This document shows positions 1 through 9,834 of a DNA stretch of 64,000 bases, in pieces. The translations under genes and the position numbers were made by a program. The notes beneath the pieces are model-generated. The model worked only from the letters and a program-made list of their open reading frames with translations. It was not told the DNA's origin and did not search any database. Source of the DNA: Anthracocystis setariae (lineage: Eukaryota > Basidiomycota > Ustilaginomycetes > Ustilaginales > Ustilaginaceae); NCBI GenBank assembly GCA_928724745.1, contig CAKMXJ010000002.1:558001-622000 (forward strand). The letters are read 5' to 3'. Within the stretch, counting starts at the first letter, position 1, and each line of letters begins with the position of its first letter.

Positions 1-2
1 AA

Positions 3-635
3 CTTCATCCCAACTCGAAAGTGTTCCCCGCTCCTTCCGCTACTAGCTCGTCAGGCTCCAAGTTTGACCCCAACGCGCCAGTCATCGAGAATCCGACCAA
101 TGTCCCCACCGCCATCCTGAAACGCTTCCGTCACTCGTTCCTCATTCGAACCCCGCAAAAGTCGATCCCAAGCTACTGGAAGTGTGTCCAAGAGCGCGCC
201 TCCGGCTGGGAGTTCTGGGACGAAGCCGATGCGGGTTACATTGAACTCAAAATCCTGTACGATTGGATCTCGAACCCCAAATCCGCCTTCAACACCGAAG
301 CAGGAGATGAGTTGGCCGTATCGCAGCCACAACCTCCACCGCTGCTCGATGCGTCGACGCTGCTCGCGCACCCGGATCATGCCATCAAGAGCTACTGCGA
401 GGCGATGGGTATTCCTTTCTCGCCAGAGATGCTCAGTTGGGATAGTGGGCCGGTGGACGAATGGGCCAAATGGGGTGGATACCACAACGCTGCCGAAAAC
501 TCGACCGGTTTCAAAAAGGAGGACAAGAAAACGGAAGAGAAGAAACCTATTGCGGAACATTTGAAGAGCGCCGTAGAGGCTTGCACGCCTCCATACGAGT
601 ATCTGTTGTCCAAGGCCACCATCAAGGCTCCCTAA
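3..635 (+). CDS. Sulfotransferase-like P-loop NTPase family protein, 5'-partial
   Basis: The frame is open from the left edge of the window to the TAA at 633-635, so the start and the N-terminal P-loop lie outside. About 210 residues are visible. The block FRHSFLIRTPQKSIPSYWKC resembles the second phosphosulfate-binding segment of fungal sulfotransferase-like P-loop proteins, often annotated as branched-chain aminotransferase-like. It is followed by a conserved stretch around DHAIKSYCEAMGIPFSPEML and WDSGPVDEWAKWGGYH. The C-terminus is Lys/Glu-rich, then ends in PPYEYLLSKATIKAP. The substrate cannot be inferred. The gene is convergent with the adenosine deaminase gene to its right. Family placement rests on motif recognition only. 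Confidence 0.6.
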   Translation, partial: LHPNSKVFPAPSATSSSGSKFDPNAPVIENPTNVPTAILKRFRHSFLIRTPQKSIPSYWKCVQERASGWEFWDEADAGYIELKILYDWISNPKSAFNTEAGDELAVSQPQPPPLLDASTLLAHPDHAIKSYCEAMGIPFSPEMLSWDSGPVDEWAKWGGYHNAAENSTGFKKEDKKTEEKKPIAEHLKSAVEACTPPYEYLLSKATIKAP

Positions 636-779
636 ATTTTGGTCCGTCAGAGAAACATCGGCTTGCATCTTTAACACTCGGCATGTGTAAACATCAATCC
701 CAAACGAAGTCATAGTCGTATTCGTATTGCATCGTTCTTGTGGCCGTGTAGGACCATACTGAGCATAGGCGGCTTTTTT

Positions 780-2474
780 CTAATTCGGCGTTCTACGTGA
801 GTACGTGGACAAGAGCCATTGCAGAAACTCTTGCCATCGCTTGTCAAAGTCGTGCTGCAACGTCTTCTTGGCGTCTTCGGTGAGTAGTGCATACTTGATC
901 GATTGTCTTGCTAGGGTCTTGAGACTCATCAGGGTTGTGCCGTTGGCGCTGATGGCGAGCTGGTAGAAGTCGTAGCTCAGACCGAAGTTTTCAAATACAC
1001 TAGGATCGTCGGAGCTGAGAGCCACGGGGACGTTTCTGTGCAGCAGTGCTAGCAAGGACGGGTGTGAGCCAATGCTTGCGGTGTAGCCCAGGATCTGGTT
1101 CGAGATCGGACACACTTCGACGCAGATATCGCGCTCCTTGACGATGTCGGTCAACACCGGGTGGCGCGCTAGCGAGACGCCATGTCCGATTCGCTTGGTA
1201 TCCAGCACAATCGCATCGTACAAGTTGTGGTCCGCGTCGGTAGCGTCGTTGAGCGTTTCCCCAGCATGGAACACGAACGGAATCTCCACACGCTCCTCAA
1301 CACATCGCTGCTTGAATCGCAACAGCTCGGCGACGTAGTAGTTGAGAGGAAGCAGAGGGTCCTCGTGTCCAACCAGATCAAACCCAACAATCCACTCGGG
1401 ATACTTCTTCTTGAGCGAAATGCAGTCCTCGAGATACCATCGCAGTTTCTCGTTATCCACAAAACGGACCGTCGTGTAGATGATCTTGGCATCCACCACC
1501 TGGCCCTGGCTCGACAGTTCTTGCTTGACCTCCTGTACCGCTTCGATGAAGATCTTGACCCATTCTTCGTGCGTGAGATCCGCCTTTCCGTTGGCCCTGA
1601 CCATGAACTCGGTGAGGAAGTTGATGCGTGCCTCGGTGTACGAGATGCCGTCGCGAGCGTGCGAGCGCACCAGCTCTTTAGTGTAAGCCTTGAGCGTGGG
1701 TTCGTATCCAAGCAGACCGGCGATGACGCCAAAGGTCGATTGGAATTTGGCCCAAGCTTGCTTGCTGTTCACAATAGCAGCGACATTTGGATTCGGAGTG
1801 AGCGTCATGAGCGTGTGTGCGTATGCATCGAATGCCAAACCTTGGTCGTTGCCAGTAGTGGAGGATGATCCGGGAAATAGGTGGGGTGGAAGCGAGGCTG
1901 GGGATGTGTATTGAGCCTCAACGTAGGGATGCGGGTGTGGGAAAGTTACGCGTGCTGTTTTGAAAGCAACCCAAGTGCCTGGGACATAGGTTGGGTCGTA
2001 GATGCTCGTAGTCGACCTCGGTTCAGCTTCCGGCAGAACGAGGAACTCAACGTTGGCCTTCCACAACGCCTCTTTGCTCGAGAGACTCATGTCGGACTTC
2101 ATAGCCATAAGTGGTGTATTCCTCGCATGTTCTAGCAGAAACCTCGTGTCCACGGTCCCGTCAAAGTGACAGTGTAGTAGCGCGCCTTTGGGCATCTTGC
2201 GAATCGCCTCCCATAGTCCCGTCGAGTTTCGGCTCCATAGCCCCTTGTCTCGTGCTCGGTAGAAGTCCATGCCAGCAAAGCCGTCCAAGTCGCCTTCCCT
2301 CTCCCAGGTATATTTGAGATCGACGTTGCGGAGGTCATCAAAGATCCAGTTCGCCCGGCCTTCCAGCGAAGTCATAGAGTCGAGAGCGACATAGTCGTAT
2401 CGGAGTGCTGCTTCGCGTTGCTTGAGATTGGCAACCTTGGTTGCATAGGATTGCAAGTCTGAGTTGGTGATCAT
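780..2474 (-). CDS. Adenosine deaminase-related (ADGF/CECR1-type) deaminase
   Basis: Single-exon gene of 564 aa. The first ATG in frame is at 2472-2474; the frame is open upstream only through non-ATG codons. Zinc-binding and catalytic motifs of the adenosine deaminase superfamily are in order: MPKGALLHCHFDGTVD near the N-terminal third, VFHAGETLNDATDADHN, RIGHGVSLARHP, CVEVCPISNQILG and ALSSDDPSVFENFGLSYDF. The MPKGALLHCHFDGT form and the long N-terminal extension match the ADGF/CECR1 branch rather than classical 350-aa adenosine deaminase. Expected reaction: adenosine to inosine plus ammonia. Animal ADGFs are secreted, but I see no clear signal peptide from this start (MITNSDLQSYATKV), so an intracellular enzyme is more likely. 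The 3' end faces the sulfotransferase-like gene. Confidence 0.88.
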   Translation of the reverse strand: MITNSDLQSYATKVANLKQREAALRYDYVALDSMTSLEGRANWIFDDLRNVDLKYTWEREGDLDGFAGMDFYRARDKGLWSRNSTGLWEAIRKMPKGALLHCHFDGTVDTRFLLEHARNTPLMAMKSDMSLSSKEALWKANVEFLVLPEAEPRSTTSIYDPTYVPGTWVAFKTARVTFPHPHPYVEAQYTSPASLPPHLFPGSSSTTGNDQGLAFDAYAHTLMTLTPNPNVAAIVNSKQAWAKFQSTFGVIAGLLGYEPTLKAYTKELVRSHARDGISYTEARINFLTEFMVRANGKADLTHEEWVKIFIEAVQEVKQELSSQGQVVDAKIIYTTVRFVDNEKLRWYLEDCISLKKKYPEWIVGFDLVGHEDPLLPLNYYVAELLRFKQRCVEERVEIPFVFHAGETLNDATDADHNLYDAIVLDTKRIGHGVSLARHPVLTDIVKERDICVEVCPISNQILGYTASIGSHPSLLALLHRNVPVALSSDDPSVFENFGLSYDFYQLAISANGTTLMSLKTLARQSIKYALLTEDAKKTLQHDFDKRWQEFLQWLLSTYSRRTPN

Positions 2475-2800
2475 TTTGGCCCGTACTATTGCGCCTAGAC
2501 CGTTTATGGTGTCGTGTAGATGGGCGTGCGATGGTAGAAAGAGTAATGAAGGGTGAACGGGACAGAGTTTAGTCTCGCCAAGCAAAAAAGTCGCGAAGAA
2601 GTTTAGGCCCGGATGCTCGGCTTTGTCCGAAATGGCGATTTTGACGGCGATTAATTTTCACAGCTTCACTCGTTCTCCCAACGCCTCTATCTTCACTCAC
2701 GATATCTGAAATGCAACGACATGTTGACAGGGCAAGATCAGAAAGGATCTATTTCTATCGAGTCAACTAGCGAACGGAGAGAAGAAGTGGACGAGGCCAA
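2475..2800. other. Intergenic: promoter of the ADGF gene and 3' flank of the aldo/keto reductase gene
   Basis: About 325 bases without a convincing ORF. Both flanking genes are on the minus strand, so it should hold the deaminase 5' UTR and promoter plus the reductase 3' UTR. No clear regulatory element was recognised. Confidence 0.5.
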
Positions 2801-3946
2801 CTACTTGAAAGAAGGTGCGTGAGGGTGCTTGACCCAGTCGAGATGACCGCCGTGACCCAAAAGGCCGATTGACTCGCCAGTCAAATGGGGATCCTGACCG
2901 ATCATGCTCGATGGGAAACCAAAGTCGAAAGGAATGGTGTCCTCGATCTTCTTGATCTGCTCGTTGGTCAGAACAGTGCCAATCGCCTTGACATTATCCT
3001 CGAGGTGCGAGATCTTGGTACCACCGACAATGGGGAACACATAAGGGTACTTGGAGAAGACGTAGGAAAGAGCCACATTGGTCAGGCTCACGCCGCCAAG
3101 CTCCTTGCCGACCTCGCCAAGGACGGCCGACATCGCCTTTTCGTTGTCCGTTAGCGCGCCTCCTCCACCACGAAGGGGACCCTGCGTCTTCTCTCGCTCG
3201 GCAACCTGCTCTGGGGTTTTGAGGCGGCCTTGAGCGAGGGCTCCCCAGGGGGCCAGTGCCATACCGAACTCGCGAGCCATGGGAATGATCTCACGCTCAA
3301 AGTCGCGCTCCATGGCATTCCACTTGCCTTGGTAGACGACGAACTGGGCGAGGTTGTTGGCACGAGCATAGGTGTTAGCCGCAGCAACTACCCAGGCGGG
3401 CATGTCACTTGCTCCCAGATACAACACCTTGCCAGCAGCAACAAGCCTGTTGAGTGCCTGCATCATTTCCTCGATCGAGGTGGTCCAGTCCCACCAGTGA
3501 ATGTACATGATGTCGATGTAGTCGGTCCGGAGCTTCTTCAAGCTGTCGTTGGTGCTGACCCAAATCGACTTGGACGAGTTGCCGACAAAGTTGGTGGCAA
3601 TGTGAGTACCAAGCGCCCTGGACTTGTACGGCGAGGTGGCCTTGGTGGCGATAACCATTTCGTCTCGGTTCTTGCGTGCTTCCATCCACTCGCCGATGAA
3701 TTCCTCGGACTGGCCATCGGTGTACATGTTGGCGGTATCGATGAAGTTTCCACCGAGCTTGTAGAAGGCGTCGAGCAATTCGAAGGAACCCTGCTTGTCG
3801 AGGCCACCCGACATCATGTCCTTCCAGGTGTTGCCCAGCGACATGGCGCCCAAGCAGAGAGGCGAGACACGGACACCGGCCTTGGGAGCCAGGACTCGGT
3901 GTCGGTCGAGCTTGGAGATTGGCTTCTCAGCGTCAAAGATACCCAT
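2801..3946 (-). CDS. Aldo/keto reductase, aryl-alcohol dehydrogenase (AAD) / norsolorinate reductase-like
   Basis: Single exon, 381 aa, ATG at 3944-3946. The AKR barrel signature is clear: the catalytic Asp/Tyr region in NFIDTANMYTDGQSEEFIGEW, the lysine in VIATKATSPYKS, the histidine in YIDIMYIHWWDWTTSIEEMM, and the C-terminal NADPH-binding portion with FPIVGGTKISHLEDN. The start MGIFDAEKPISKLDRHRVL and LCLGAMSLGNTW resemble fungal aryl-alcohol dehydrogenases and the AflD-type norsolorinic acid reductase branch. It is expected to be a cytosolic NADP(H)-dependent aldehyde/alcohol oxidoreductase. No secondary-metabolite cluster surrounds it, so a general detoxification role is as likely as a biosynthetic one. 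Confidence 0.88.
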   Translation of the reverse strand: MGIFDAEKPISKLDRHRVLAPKAGVRVSPLCLGAMSLGNTWKDMMSGGLDKQGSFELLDAFYKLGGNFIDTANMYTDGQSEEFIGEWMEARKNRDEMVIATKATSPYKSRALGTHIATNFVGNSSKSIWVSTNDSLKKLRTDYIDIMYIHWWDWTTSIEEMMQALNRLVAAGKVLYLGASDMPAWVVAAANTYARANNLAQFVVYQGKWNAMERDFEREIIPMAREFGMALAPWGALAQGRLKTPEQVAEREKTQGPLRGGGGALTDNEKAMSAVLGEVGKELGGVSLTNVALSYVFSKYPYVFPIVGGTKISHLEDNVKAIGTVLTNEQIKKIEDTIPFDFGFPSSMIGQDPHLTGESIGLLGHGGHLDWVKHPHAPSFK

Positions 3947-4600
3947 TTTGAACGTGGCTTTGGGGTGTGAAGGGTGAGATGGGGATGAATTTACATCAGA
4001 ACATTCGAAAGCACGAGGTTATATACCTTCAGCTGTTGGTACGGCATGGGCACGGATCGTGGAAAGCGGTACACTGTGATGCTGCCGACCCCTTTGTTTG
4101 CCGAGAAGGTGTGTGCACCAACCGAGAACAATAGCATAATTCCGTCGTCAACAGCAACGTCCCCAGAAGCGAGGGCGTTGACGGCGTAACTCCAGCTCAG
4201 TTGTGCATGACCCGCGGACCTCGCTAGCCAGGTACAAAGATGCCGGGGGGGGGGGACATCAACAACGGTGGAGTCCGAAATAGCAGTCATTCGTTGCAAC
4301 TTGATGGTTTCTTCTGACGTCGCAGCCTCCACCTCCACCCCCAAAAAAGTTCACCGGCCCTCCACGCTCTTCTATCAAATTTTCACCGCGGGGAGGTTGG
4401 TTTTTCCGAAAAATTCATCTCCCGATACAAATCGATCAAAAGATGGGCGAAGATGAACATCGGGAGATGGCCCCGAAATGGGCTGCGATTCGGTCAGCGT
4501 CATCGAGCGTCGACGGCCACAACGCATTCCTCCACTTTCGCCTCTTTGCGCCCAAATTTAGAAAGCAGCCAGCCACCCACCCTTACCGTCGCCGCCTGTC
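3947..4600. other. Divergent intergenic region with an 11-G tract
   Basis: About 650 bases between the aldo/keto reductase (left) and the membrane-protein gene (right), which are transcribed away from each other. It should contain both promoters. A run of 11 G lies at 4245-4255. An antisense ORF of 117 codons at 3991-4344 shows no family features and was not called. Confidence 0.5.
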
Positions 4601-5996
4601 ATGACGATAGCCGTGACTTGCTTGTAAGTTGATCTTGATCCACATCCACCTCATCCTAATCAAAAGCGACGCATCGCTGGCTGCTCACAATCGCTTGTGA
4701 TTTGGTAGGAACATGCCTAGTAGCAATTCTACCTTAACCCAACAGCCTGACTACATCTACCGACCAGAAGATCCCGAGCACTCGGATCAGTTTCGCGCCG
4801 ATAGCCAAGTCGCCTCCAATCCCAACCATCCAGCTTCAGGTCTTTCCCAACGATACCATCGGCTTTCTTCCACCATGGATCCCGCAGAAACAAAGAGTTT
4901 GACCAGGATGCAGATCCTCACGCCACTCTCTGTCCTCTTGCAGATGGGCGTCATGATCCTTTGCGGATCCAAACTCATCAAGCCCAATCTTCAACAGGTT
5001 TCTCGTCGTCATCCCACCTACCTCTCGGTTCAGGACTCGTTTGTCTTATTCTACTGGGCCATCCTCTATGTCCTTCTCATCGGCTTTTCCGTATTCCTCC
5101 TCCTCTCCCGCACGCCCGAAACTAAGAAAGCCCTCGTTCACGGCGTTGGCACCCGCCTTGCTCTCGCCAACTACATGATGGTCCTCTGGGCCATCTTCTG
5201 GATCCTCGATCGTCCGCTCACCTTTATTCTAGGCACAGCCACGCTTGGTGTTATCGCCTGTCTTCTCCTCTTCAATGCGCTCGTTCTTGCTGTGCGCTAT
5301 CCTCCCTCCGCCAAACATCCTTTGGACTGGCTCTTTATCCACGTCCCCATCAAGCTCTTCCTCGTCATCACGCTGCAGTACGATCTGTTCCAGCAACTCT
5401 TCATGGCGTTAGGATACGACTTTGGCTCCGGCGGACACGATGCTTTGGTGCAAGGTCTCTGGCCTGCATTCGGTATTGTCGCCGGTTTAGGCGTATTTTC
5501 GGCTTTGTGGATCTTTGCAACGGCTGATTTGACCTGGACCGTTGCCGGCATCTATCTCAATGTCGGTCTCCTGTGGCACAAGCACTTCAGCCTCATTGGT
5601 GGTCGAGATGATGGCGAGCCACGTCCCGCACCTCTCACCGCCGCCATCATCTTCAGCATTGCACTGCAAGCTGTCGCTCTGGTGGCCGGTGTCGCGTGGA
5701 AGAGGATCAAGGCTAGGCAAGAGGGTCGCATCGCCTTGCCACTCAGTCCCGAGGAGGAAGCTGCCGTGTACAGGGCCGAGGCCGAAAGAAATGCTAGGGC
5801 GGCAGCCGCGGTGCCAGCCAATATCGGTACTCAGACCCAGGCTGCGCACGCGCCAAAGCAGCCAAAGATCGTCGATGTAGCCGACGAAGAGGTCGCGGCC
5901 GAATCCAGTGGAAATGCCGCCGGTACTAGTGTAACAAAGGTGACCAGAAAGCTAGGTGGTGGAAGCAACCAGGGCAGCCCCAGCAAGAAGAAGTGA
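4601..5996 (+). CDS. Multi-pass membrane protein of unknown function (about 427-437 aa)
   Basis: The long exon 4709-5996 encodes about eight hydrophobic helices between residues 70 and 350. Recognisable stretches are RMQILTPLSVLLQMGVMILC, SFVLFYWAILYVLLIGFSVF, a helix with FWILDRPLTFILGTA and the amphipathic IHVPIKLFLVITLQYDLFQQ. The tail is Ala/Glu-rich and basic, ending SPSKKK. Two starts are possible. The ATG at 4713 gives 427 aa. Alternatively a 23-nt exon 4601-4623 (ATG ACG ATA...) followed by a GTAAGT donor at 4624 and an acceptor TAG at 4706-4708 joins in frame and adds MTIAVTCLN. I do not recognise the family with confidence; the segment around TPLSVLL is reminiscent of fungal DUF1774 proteins, which is only a guess. 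Confidence 0.75.
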
Positions 5997-6199
5997 TGCA
6001 CCTAACCCTCGTCCTCTCATCCCTGAACCATCTTGTGCCCAAATTGTCTTCCTGGCTTTCACGCACAGACCTCGATATCCCTTACTTCACATAGGAACCC
6101 AATCGACCCCTCTTTTGCATACCTTGTGCCTGAAACAATCGTCTGAAAAAAGTATTCGAGTCGCTCGTCTACAACATCAACCTGGGTGTTTGAGAGCTT

Positions 6200-9100
6200 T
6201 CAGTGAGTGGCTGACTTTGCCTCGGACTTGGTTCTTGGAGTGCTGGGAGCACCTGACTTGTTCTTCCTCCTCCCTGCACTTTTGCCTGGAGGCTTTCGCA
6301 CCATGAGCAGATTCCACACTCTCAGTCCTCTGTGCGGATGCTGGCTGTTGTTCTTGCCATCTGCGTCCTGGGCGGTAGTGGGATCGTTTGGATCGTCGAC
6401 GCTGGTTTCGGCAGTCAACTCGTTTTCGGTGGCAGCTCTGAGATGCGAGCGGACCGGACGATCTCCCGCTCCCCAGAATCGACTCTTCCTTGCGATTCCG
6501 TAGGCTCTCGATCTGATTTGGAGCGATCGTCGCAGCAGGACGAGCGCATCGTTGGTATCCCTTCTGCCCGCGATCGCTGTGGGAGGCGGCCGTTCATGGA
6601 TAAGATCCATAGGTCCGAAATCAGCCAACCAGCCCCACTGTTCCCTCACCTTCTGTGCCGCGCCAGCCACATCGACGGCACTGACACCCAACCCCTTAGA
6701 ACTACTCCCCGCCGTCACCATCCCCGGCTCACCCCCACCTGCCTTCATCATCAGCCGCTCGCGCTTCCGTCCCAGTTGCTCAAGATCCAACAACCCCTGC
6801 CCCGCGGCTTCTTCCAACATCCGCACCGCAACCCGCTCGTTCTTGGCCCGTCGCTTCTCGACCCTCTTGGCGGTCTTGCTATATCGCTTCGTCCACTTCT
6901 TCTGTCCAGTCAGGTAGCGCTCGACCGGTCCCGCCTTGATCTGCCCCACCTCCTCGGGTGGCACCTGCAGCGCTTGCAGCTCCGATTCGGGCTCCAGCGG
7001 CCGCAGGTACCCGCGCACATCCACCCGCTCGCGGATCATGAACGATTGGAACGAAGGTCGAAGCAGTGGAACCTGTCCTGCGTACTCGTTCGGAATGTTG
7101 TGGCTGCTAGAGCCTGTCGCCGCCGACGAGTGGCGTGGTCGCCCATGCAGCGTGTCAGACAGAACTTTCGACATGGATCGGTGTCGAGATCCGCTCGAGT
7201 GGGACTTGGTGGCCGACGTCGCCGACGGCTCGCTCGAGATCGGTTCCGGCTCAGATCGAAGCTGATTCGTCTCGGTCTCGATGGTGGCTTTGTGTTTGTC
7301 GCCGCCCTCGTGCATGTCGAGACTGGTCATGGCAGTGACACCACTCCCAACACCACTACCGCTAGGAAGCGCGGAGGAGCTGGACGTCATCATCGAGCCT
7401 CTCGAGCTGCTTTGCAACGGCGGACTAGCGACTTCTCCGCTCAAATTGTCGCTCTCTGCATCCCCGCTTTCATCTTCACTCCACTCCTCCTCCCCTTGCT
7501 TCTCAGGCCCCTGGCCCCCTTCCTCAACCTGTGGGAACGGATTCTTGATGTTGGTCTTGGCGCCTGTAACGTGCTTGACAAAGCTCGCTACTGCGCGATA
7601 GGCGAACCGGCTCTGACTCGTAAACGCAAACGCCGTCAGCACGTGGCACATCTGGTCGTACACCTGCAGATGCACCTTGGTCGGCTGCGAATCGTATTTT
7701 TCGGCGTTTTCACGATTTCGCTGCGAGTGGTCCAGGAGGTCCTTCCGGAGCGGATATCGGTGCGGATGCGCCGCACGATGAGCAAGGTAGATGATTTCAT
7801 CGCGAAGCACCTCAGAGTCGCCAGCGAGGATGTAGAGGGGTGGAAGACCGCCAAGAGAGCCAGAGAGGACCGCGGAGCACAGAGGATGGGTGAGTTGATC
7901 GTTGGTGGCGTACAGCTGGATCTGCTCGCGCAGTTCGATGCCGGCTGATGAGGGATCTGCGCTGTGGATGAGGATCGGGTCGGACCAAAGCAGATCAGGT
8001 GCCCGCGGGACACCAGCTTTCACCGGGCTTTCGGTTGCATGAACGGCGCTTTGCGTGCGGTCGGACTCCTTCGATTTGGAGGGAGGCGAGACGAGGTTGC
8101 CTTCTTCGAAACTCTTTCTTGCGGCAGGTTCGCTGTCCTCACCTTTACCTATTTCCTTCTCCTTGCCAGGCTGTGTTTGATCGTCGACGCCGACGGGAAC
8201 TCGCCTGCGCGGCTCATCGCTCTTATCTCCCTCCTTCTTTGCAGTCTTTTTTCCCTCTTGACCCACCTCTTTGCTCCCGTTGACAGGCCAAAGCGTGCTG
8301 GGCTTGTGGATGAACCCATATGGCGGAATGATGTCCGTCTTTGTGTTCTGCAGAATACTCGGAAAGCTGTGCGTCAGATCGCACCATGGACTGATCAGAA
8401 CGGCGCCCGCTGGAGCTGGGAGGCCCATGTCCCTGATCACCGTCAGTAGCGCCAAGGTGAGTCCTCCACCTGCGCTGTCACCAGCAATGACGAGTTTCTT
8501 TGGGTCGACAGCTGAATGCTTTGCTCCTTTGGGTGGATCGATCAGGTAAAGGTACGAGGCGACGGCGTCTTGGAGTGCGCAAGGCCAAGGATACTGCGGG
8601 GCTTTGCGGTAGATGGGGGCAAAGCATTTTCCACCAAATTTGCGAGCGTAGCGAACAATTTGATAGCGATGGGTTGCTAGCGAACCAAAGTAGTAGCCAC
8701 CTCCGTGGAAGTAGAGCATGACTCGCTCAAGGCGATCGAGTTCTTCCCTTTCGGCCGCGGCGGAGTCGTCGTCCTCGCCGATGGGCGAATCTGGCAGGGA
8801 GGAGTTCGAGCCGGGGACATCTGAAGCATCGGACACTGTCGAGGCTGCATCAGTATCGTCGCCTTCGTCTTCCTCATCGTCATCGCTATCTTCATCTTGA
8901 TGATCGGTCGCTGTGGCTGCTGATGGGACGGCCCTCGAGGTCGACGCATCTCTATCCCGCATCATGCGTATCTCTGATAGAGTTCGTTCGTGACGCTTGT
9001 TCCTTCTTCGCCTGGAAAACATTGCTGCAGGTTTGGTAGCCGTCAAGGCAGAGCCTTCTCCGGTGTCCTTACCCTGCTGCTGGCGCTTCTTCTTGTCCAT

Positions 9101-9562
9101 CGACTTCATTTTTTTCCAATCGTCCGACATGGCGATCCATTCTCCCTGCACACCCGGCAAAAGCCTTAACTGCCACCATTTCTCGCCTCCTACTAGCTTG
9201 TTCAGATCTCCCTCTCCCAAATGCTCAATGATCAACTTGGCTGCTGCATCGCAGCTCTCCAACGGGATCATGACGGGCAGCATAGTTGCCCAGGGAATGG
9301 GAGGTGCTGGGGCATCGGTGAAATCTTGCAACGCTTGAACAGTGTCGCTGGTCCCAAGGTTAATGAAGGCTTTGACGACGTGGAATGCTTCGTCGAACAT
9401 GAATTCGTCCGTCGCCTGGCTACGATCCCCAGCTTCTCCACCCTTGCTGAGATGTGAGCCGCCGCGCAGAGAACGTTTTGCTTTCTTGTAATAGTGCTTG
9501 AAGAGTGTCTTGGTGATGGTTGGTGTGAGGTACACTGCGGTACCAGCCGTCGTGATCGTCAT
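6200..9562 (-). CDS. Hormone-sensitive-lipase-type alpha/beta hydrolase with large low-complexity inserts
   Basis: Single exon, 1120 aa, ATG at 9560-9562. The alpha/beta hydrolase-3 (HSL/GDXG) core is split by insertions. The oxyanion motif HGGGYYFGS begins at His286, the nucleophile elbow GDSAGGG has Ser363, the acid region LYILAGDSEVLRDE has Asp582, and YDQMCHVLTAF supplies the histidine (His640). About 150 residues rich in Lys/Glu/Ser separate the nucleophile domain from the acid, and the C-terminal 450 residues are mostly Ser/basic low complexity. The N-terminus VYLTPTITKTLFKHYYKKAK is hydrophobic then basic and may associate with membrane. Likely a carboxylesterase or lipase on lipid droplets or ER; the substrate is unknown. 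Yeast and animal HSL-type enzymes are much shorter. Confidence 0.85.
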   Translation of the reverse strand: MTITTAGTAVYLTPTITKTLFKHYYKKAKRSLRGGSHLSKGGEAGDRSQATDEFMFDEAFHVVKAFINLGTSDTVQALQDFTDAPAPPIPWATMLPVMIPLESCDAAAKLIIEHLGEGDLNKLVGGEKWWQLRLLPGVQGEWIAMSDDWKKMKSMDKKKRQQQGKDTGEGSALTATKPAAMFSRRRRNKRHERTLSEIRMMRDRDASTSRAVPSAATATDHQDEDSDDDEEDEGDDTDAASTVSDASDVPGSNSSLPDSPIGEDDDSAAAEREELDRLERVMLYFHGGGYYFGSLATHRYQIVRYARKFGGKCFAPIYRKAPQYPWPCALQDAVASYLYLIDPPKGAKHSAVDPKKLVIAGDSAGGGLTLALLTVIRDMGLPAPAGAVLISPWCDLTHSFPSILQNTKTDIIPPYGFIHKPSTLWPVNGSKEVGQEGKKTAKKEGDKSDEPRRRVPVGVDDQTQPGKEKEIGKGEDSEPAARKSFEEGNLVSPPSKSKESDRTQSAVHATESPVKAGVPRAPDLLWSDPILIHSADPSSAGIELREQIQLYATNDQLTHPLCSAVLSGSLGGLPPLYILAGDSEVLRDEIIYLAHRAAHPHRYPLRKDLLDHSQRNRENAEKYDSQPTKVHLQVYDQMCHVLTAFAFTSQSRFAYRAVASFVKHVTGAKTNIKNPFPQVEEGGQGPEKQGEEEWSEDESGDAESDNLSGEVASPPLQSSSRGSMMTSSSSALPSGSGVGSGVTAMTSLDMHEGGDKHKATIETETNQLRSEPEPISSEPSATSATKSHSSGSRHRSMSKVLSDTLHGRPRHSSAATGSSSHNIPNEYAGQVPLLRPSFQSFMIRERVDVRGYLRPLEPESELQALQVPPEEVGQIKAGPVERYLTGQKKWTKRYSKTAKRVEKRRAKNERVAVRMLEEAAGQGLLDLEQLGRKRERLMMKAGGGEPGMVTAGSSSKGLGVSAVDVAGAAQKVREQWGWLADFGPMDLIHERPPPTAIAGRRDTNDALVLLRRSLQIRSRAYGIARKSRFWGAGDRPVRSHLRAATENELTAETSVDDPNDPTTAQDADGKNNSQHPHRGLRVWNLLMVRKPPGKSAGRRKNKSGAPSTPRTKSEAKSATH

Positions 9563-9822
9563 CCTGGCTAAACTCTCACCTCTATCGTTCTATCGGGCTG
9601 ACGAACGGGAGTCTAGAGATGGTGAGCTATGTCAGAAGGGAAGCGAGACGAGGATGTAGGGAAGGTGTGTGTGAGCAGCGCTCCAACGAAATCTTGAATT
9701 GCTGACCGCAAGCGGCCAATTCACCGCCGGTCATAGGCGGACGGCGTGACGGCGTGCAGCATGACGCGCATGATGACCTGAAACCCCGCATCCAAAAATA
9801 TGCAGAACGGGACCGGAAAGAA

Positions 9823-9833
9823 AAAAAGAAAAA
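9823..9833 (-). terminator. Pol III T-run downstream of the initiator tRNA
   Basis: On the minus strand, two T-rich runs (five and seven T) follow the tRNA 3' end within a few bases. This is the usual RNA polymerase III stop signal. Confidence 0.7.
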
Positions 9834-9834
9834 G

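Noticed and set aside
3991..4344. Minus-strand ORF of 117 codons in the promoter between the reductase and the membrane protein
   Set aside because: No family features and it includes a poly-G derived Pro run; likely chance.
6332..7948. Long plus-strand ORF (538 codons) inside the hydrolase gene
   Set aside because: It is antisense to the hydrolase, starts at a non-ATG codon and has the Arg/Leu/His-rich composition typical of a shadow frame of a GC-rich gene.
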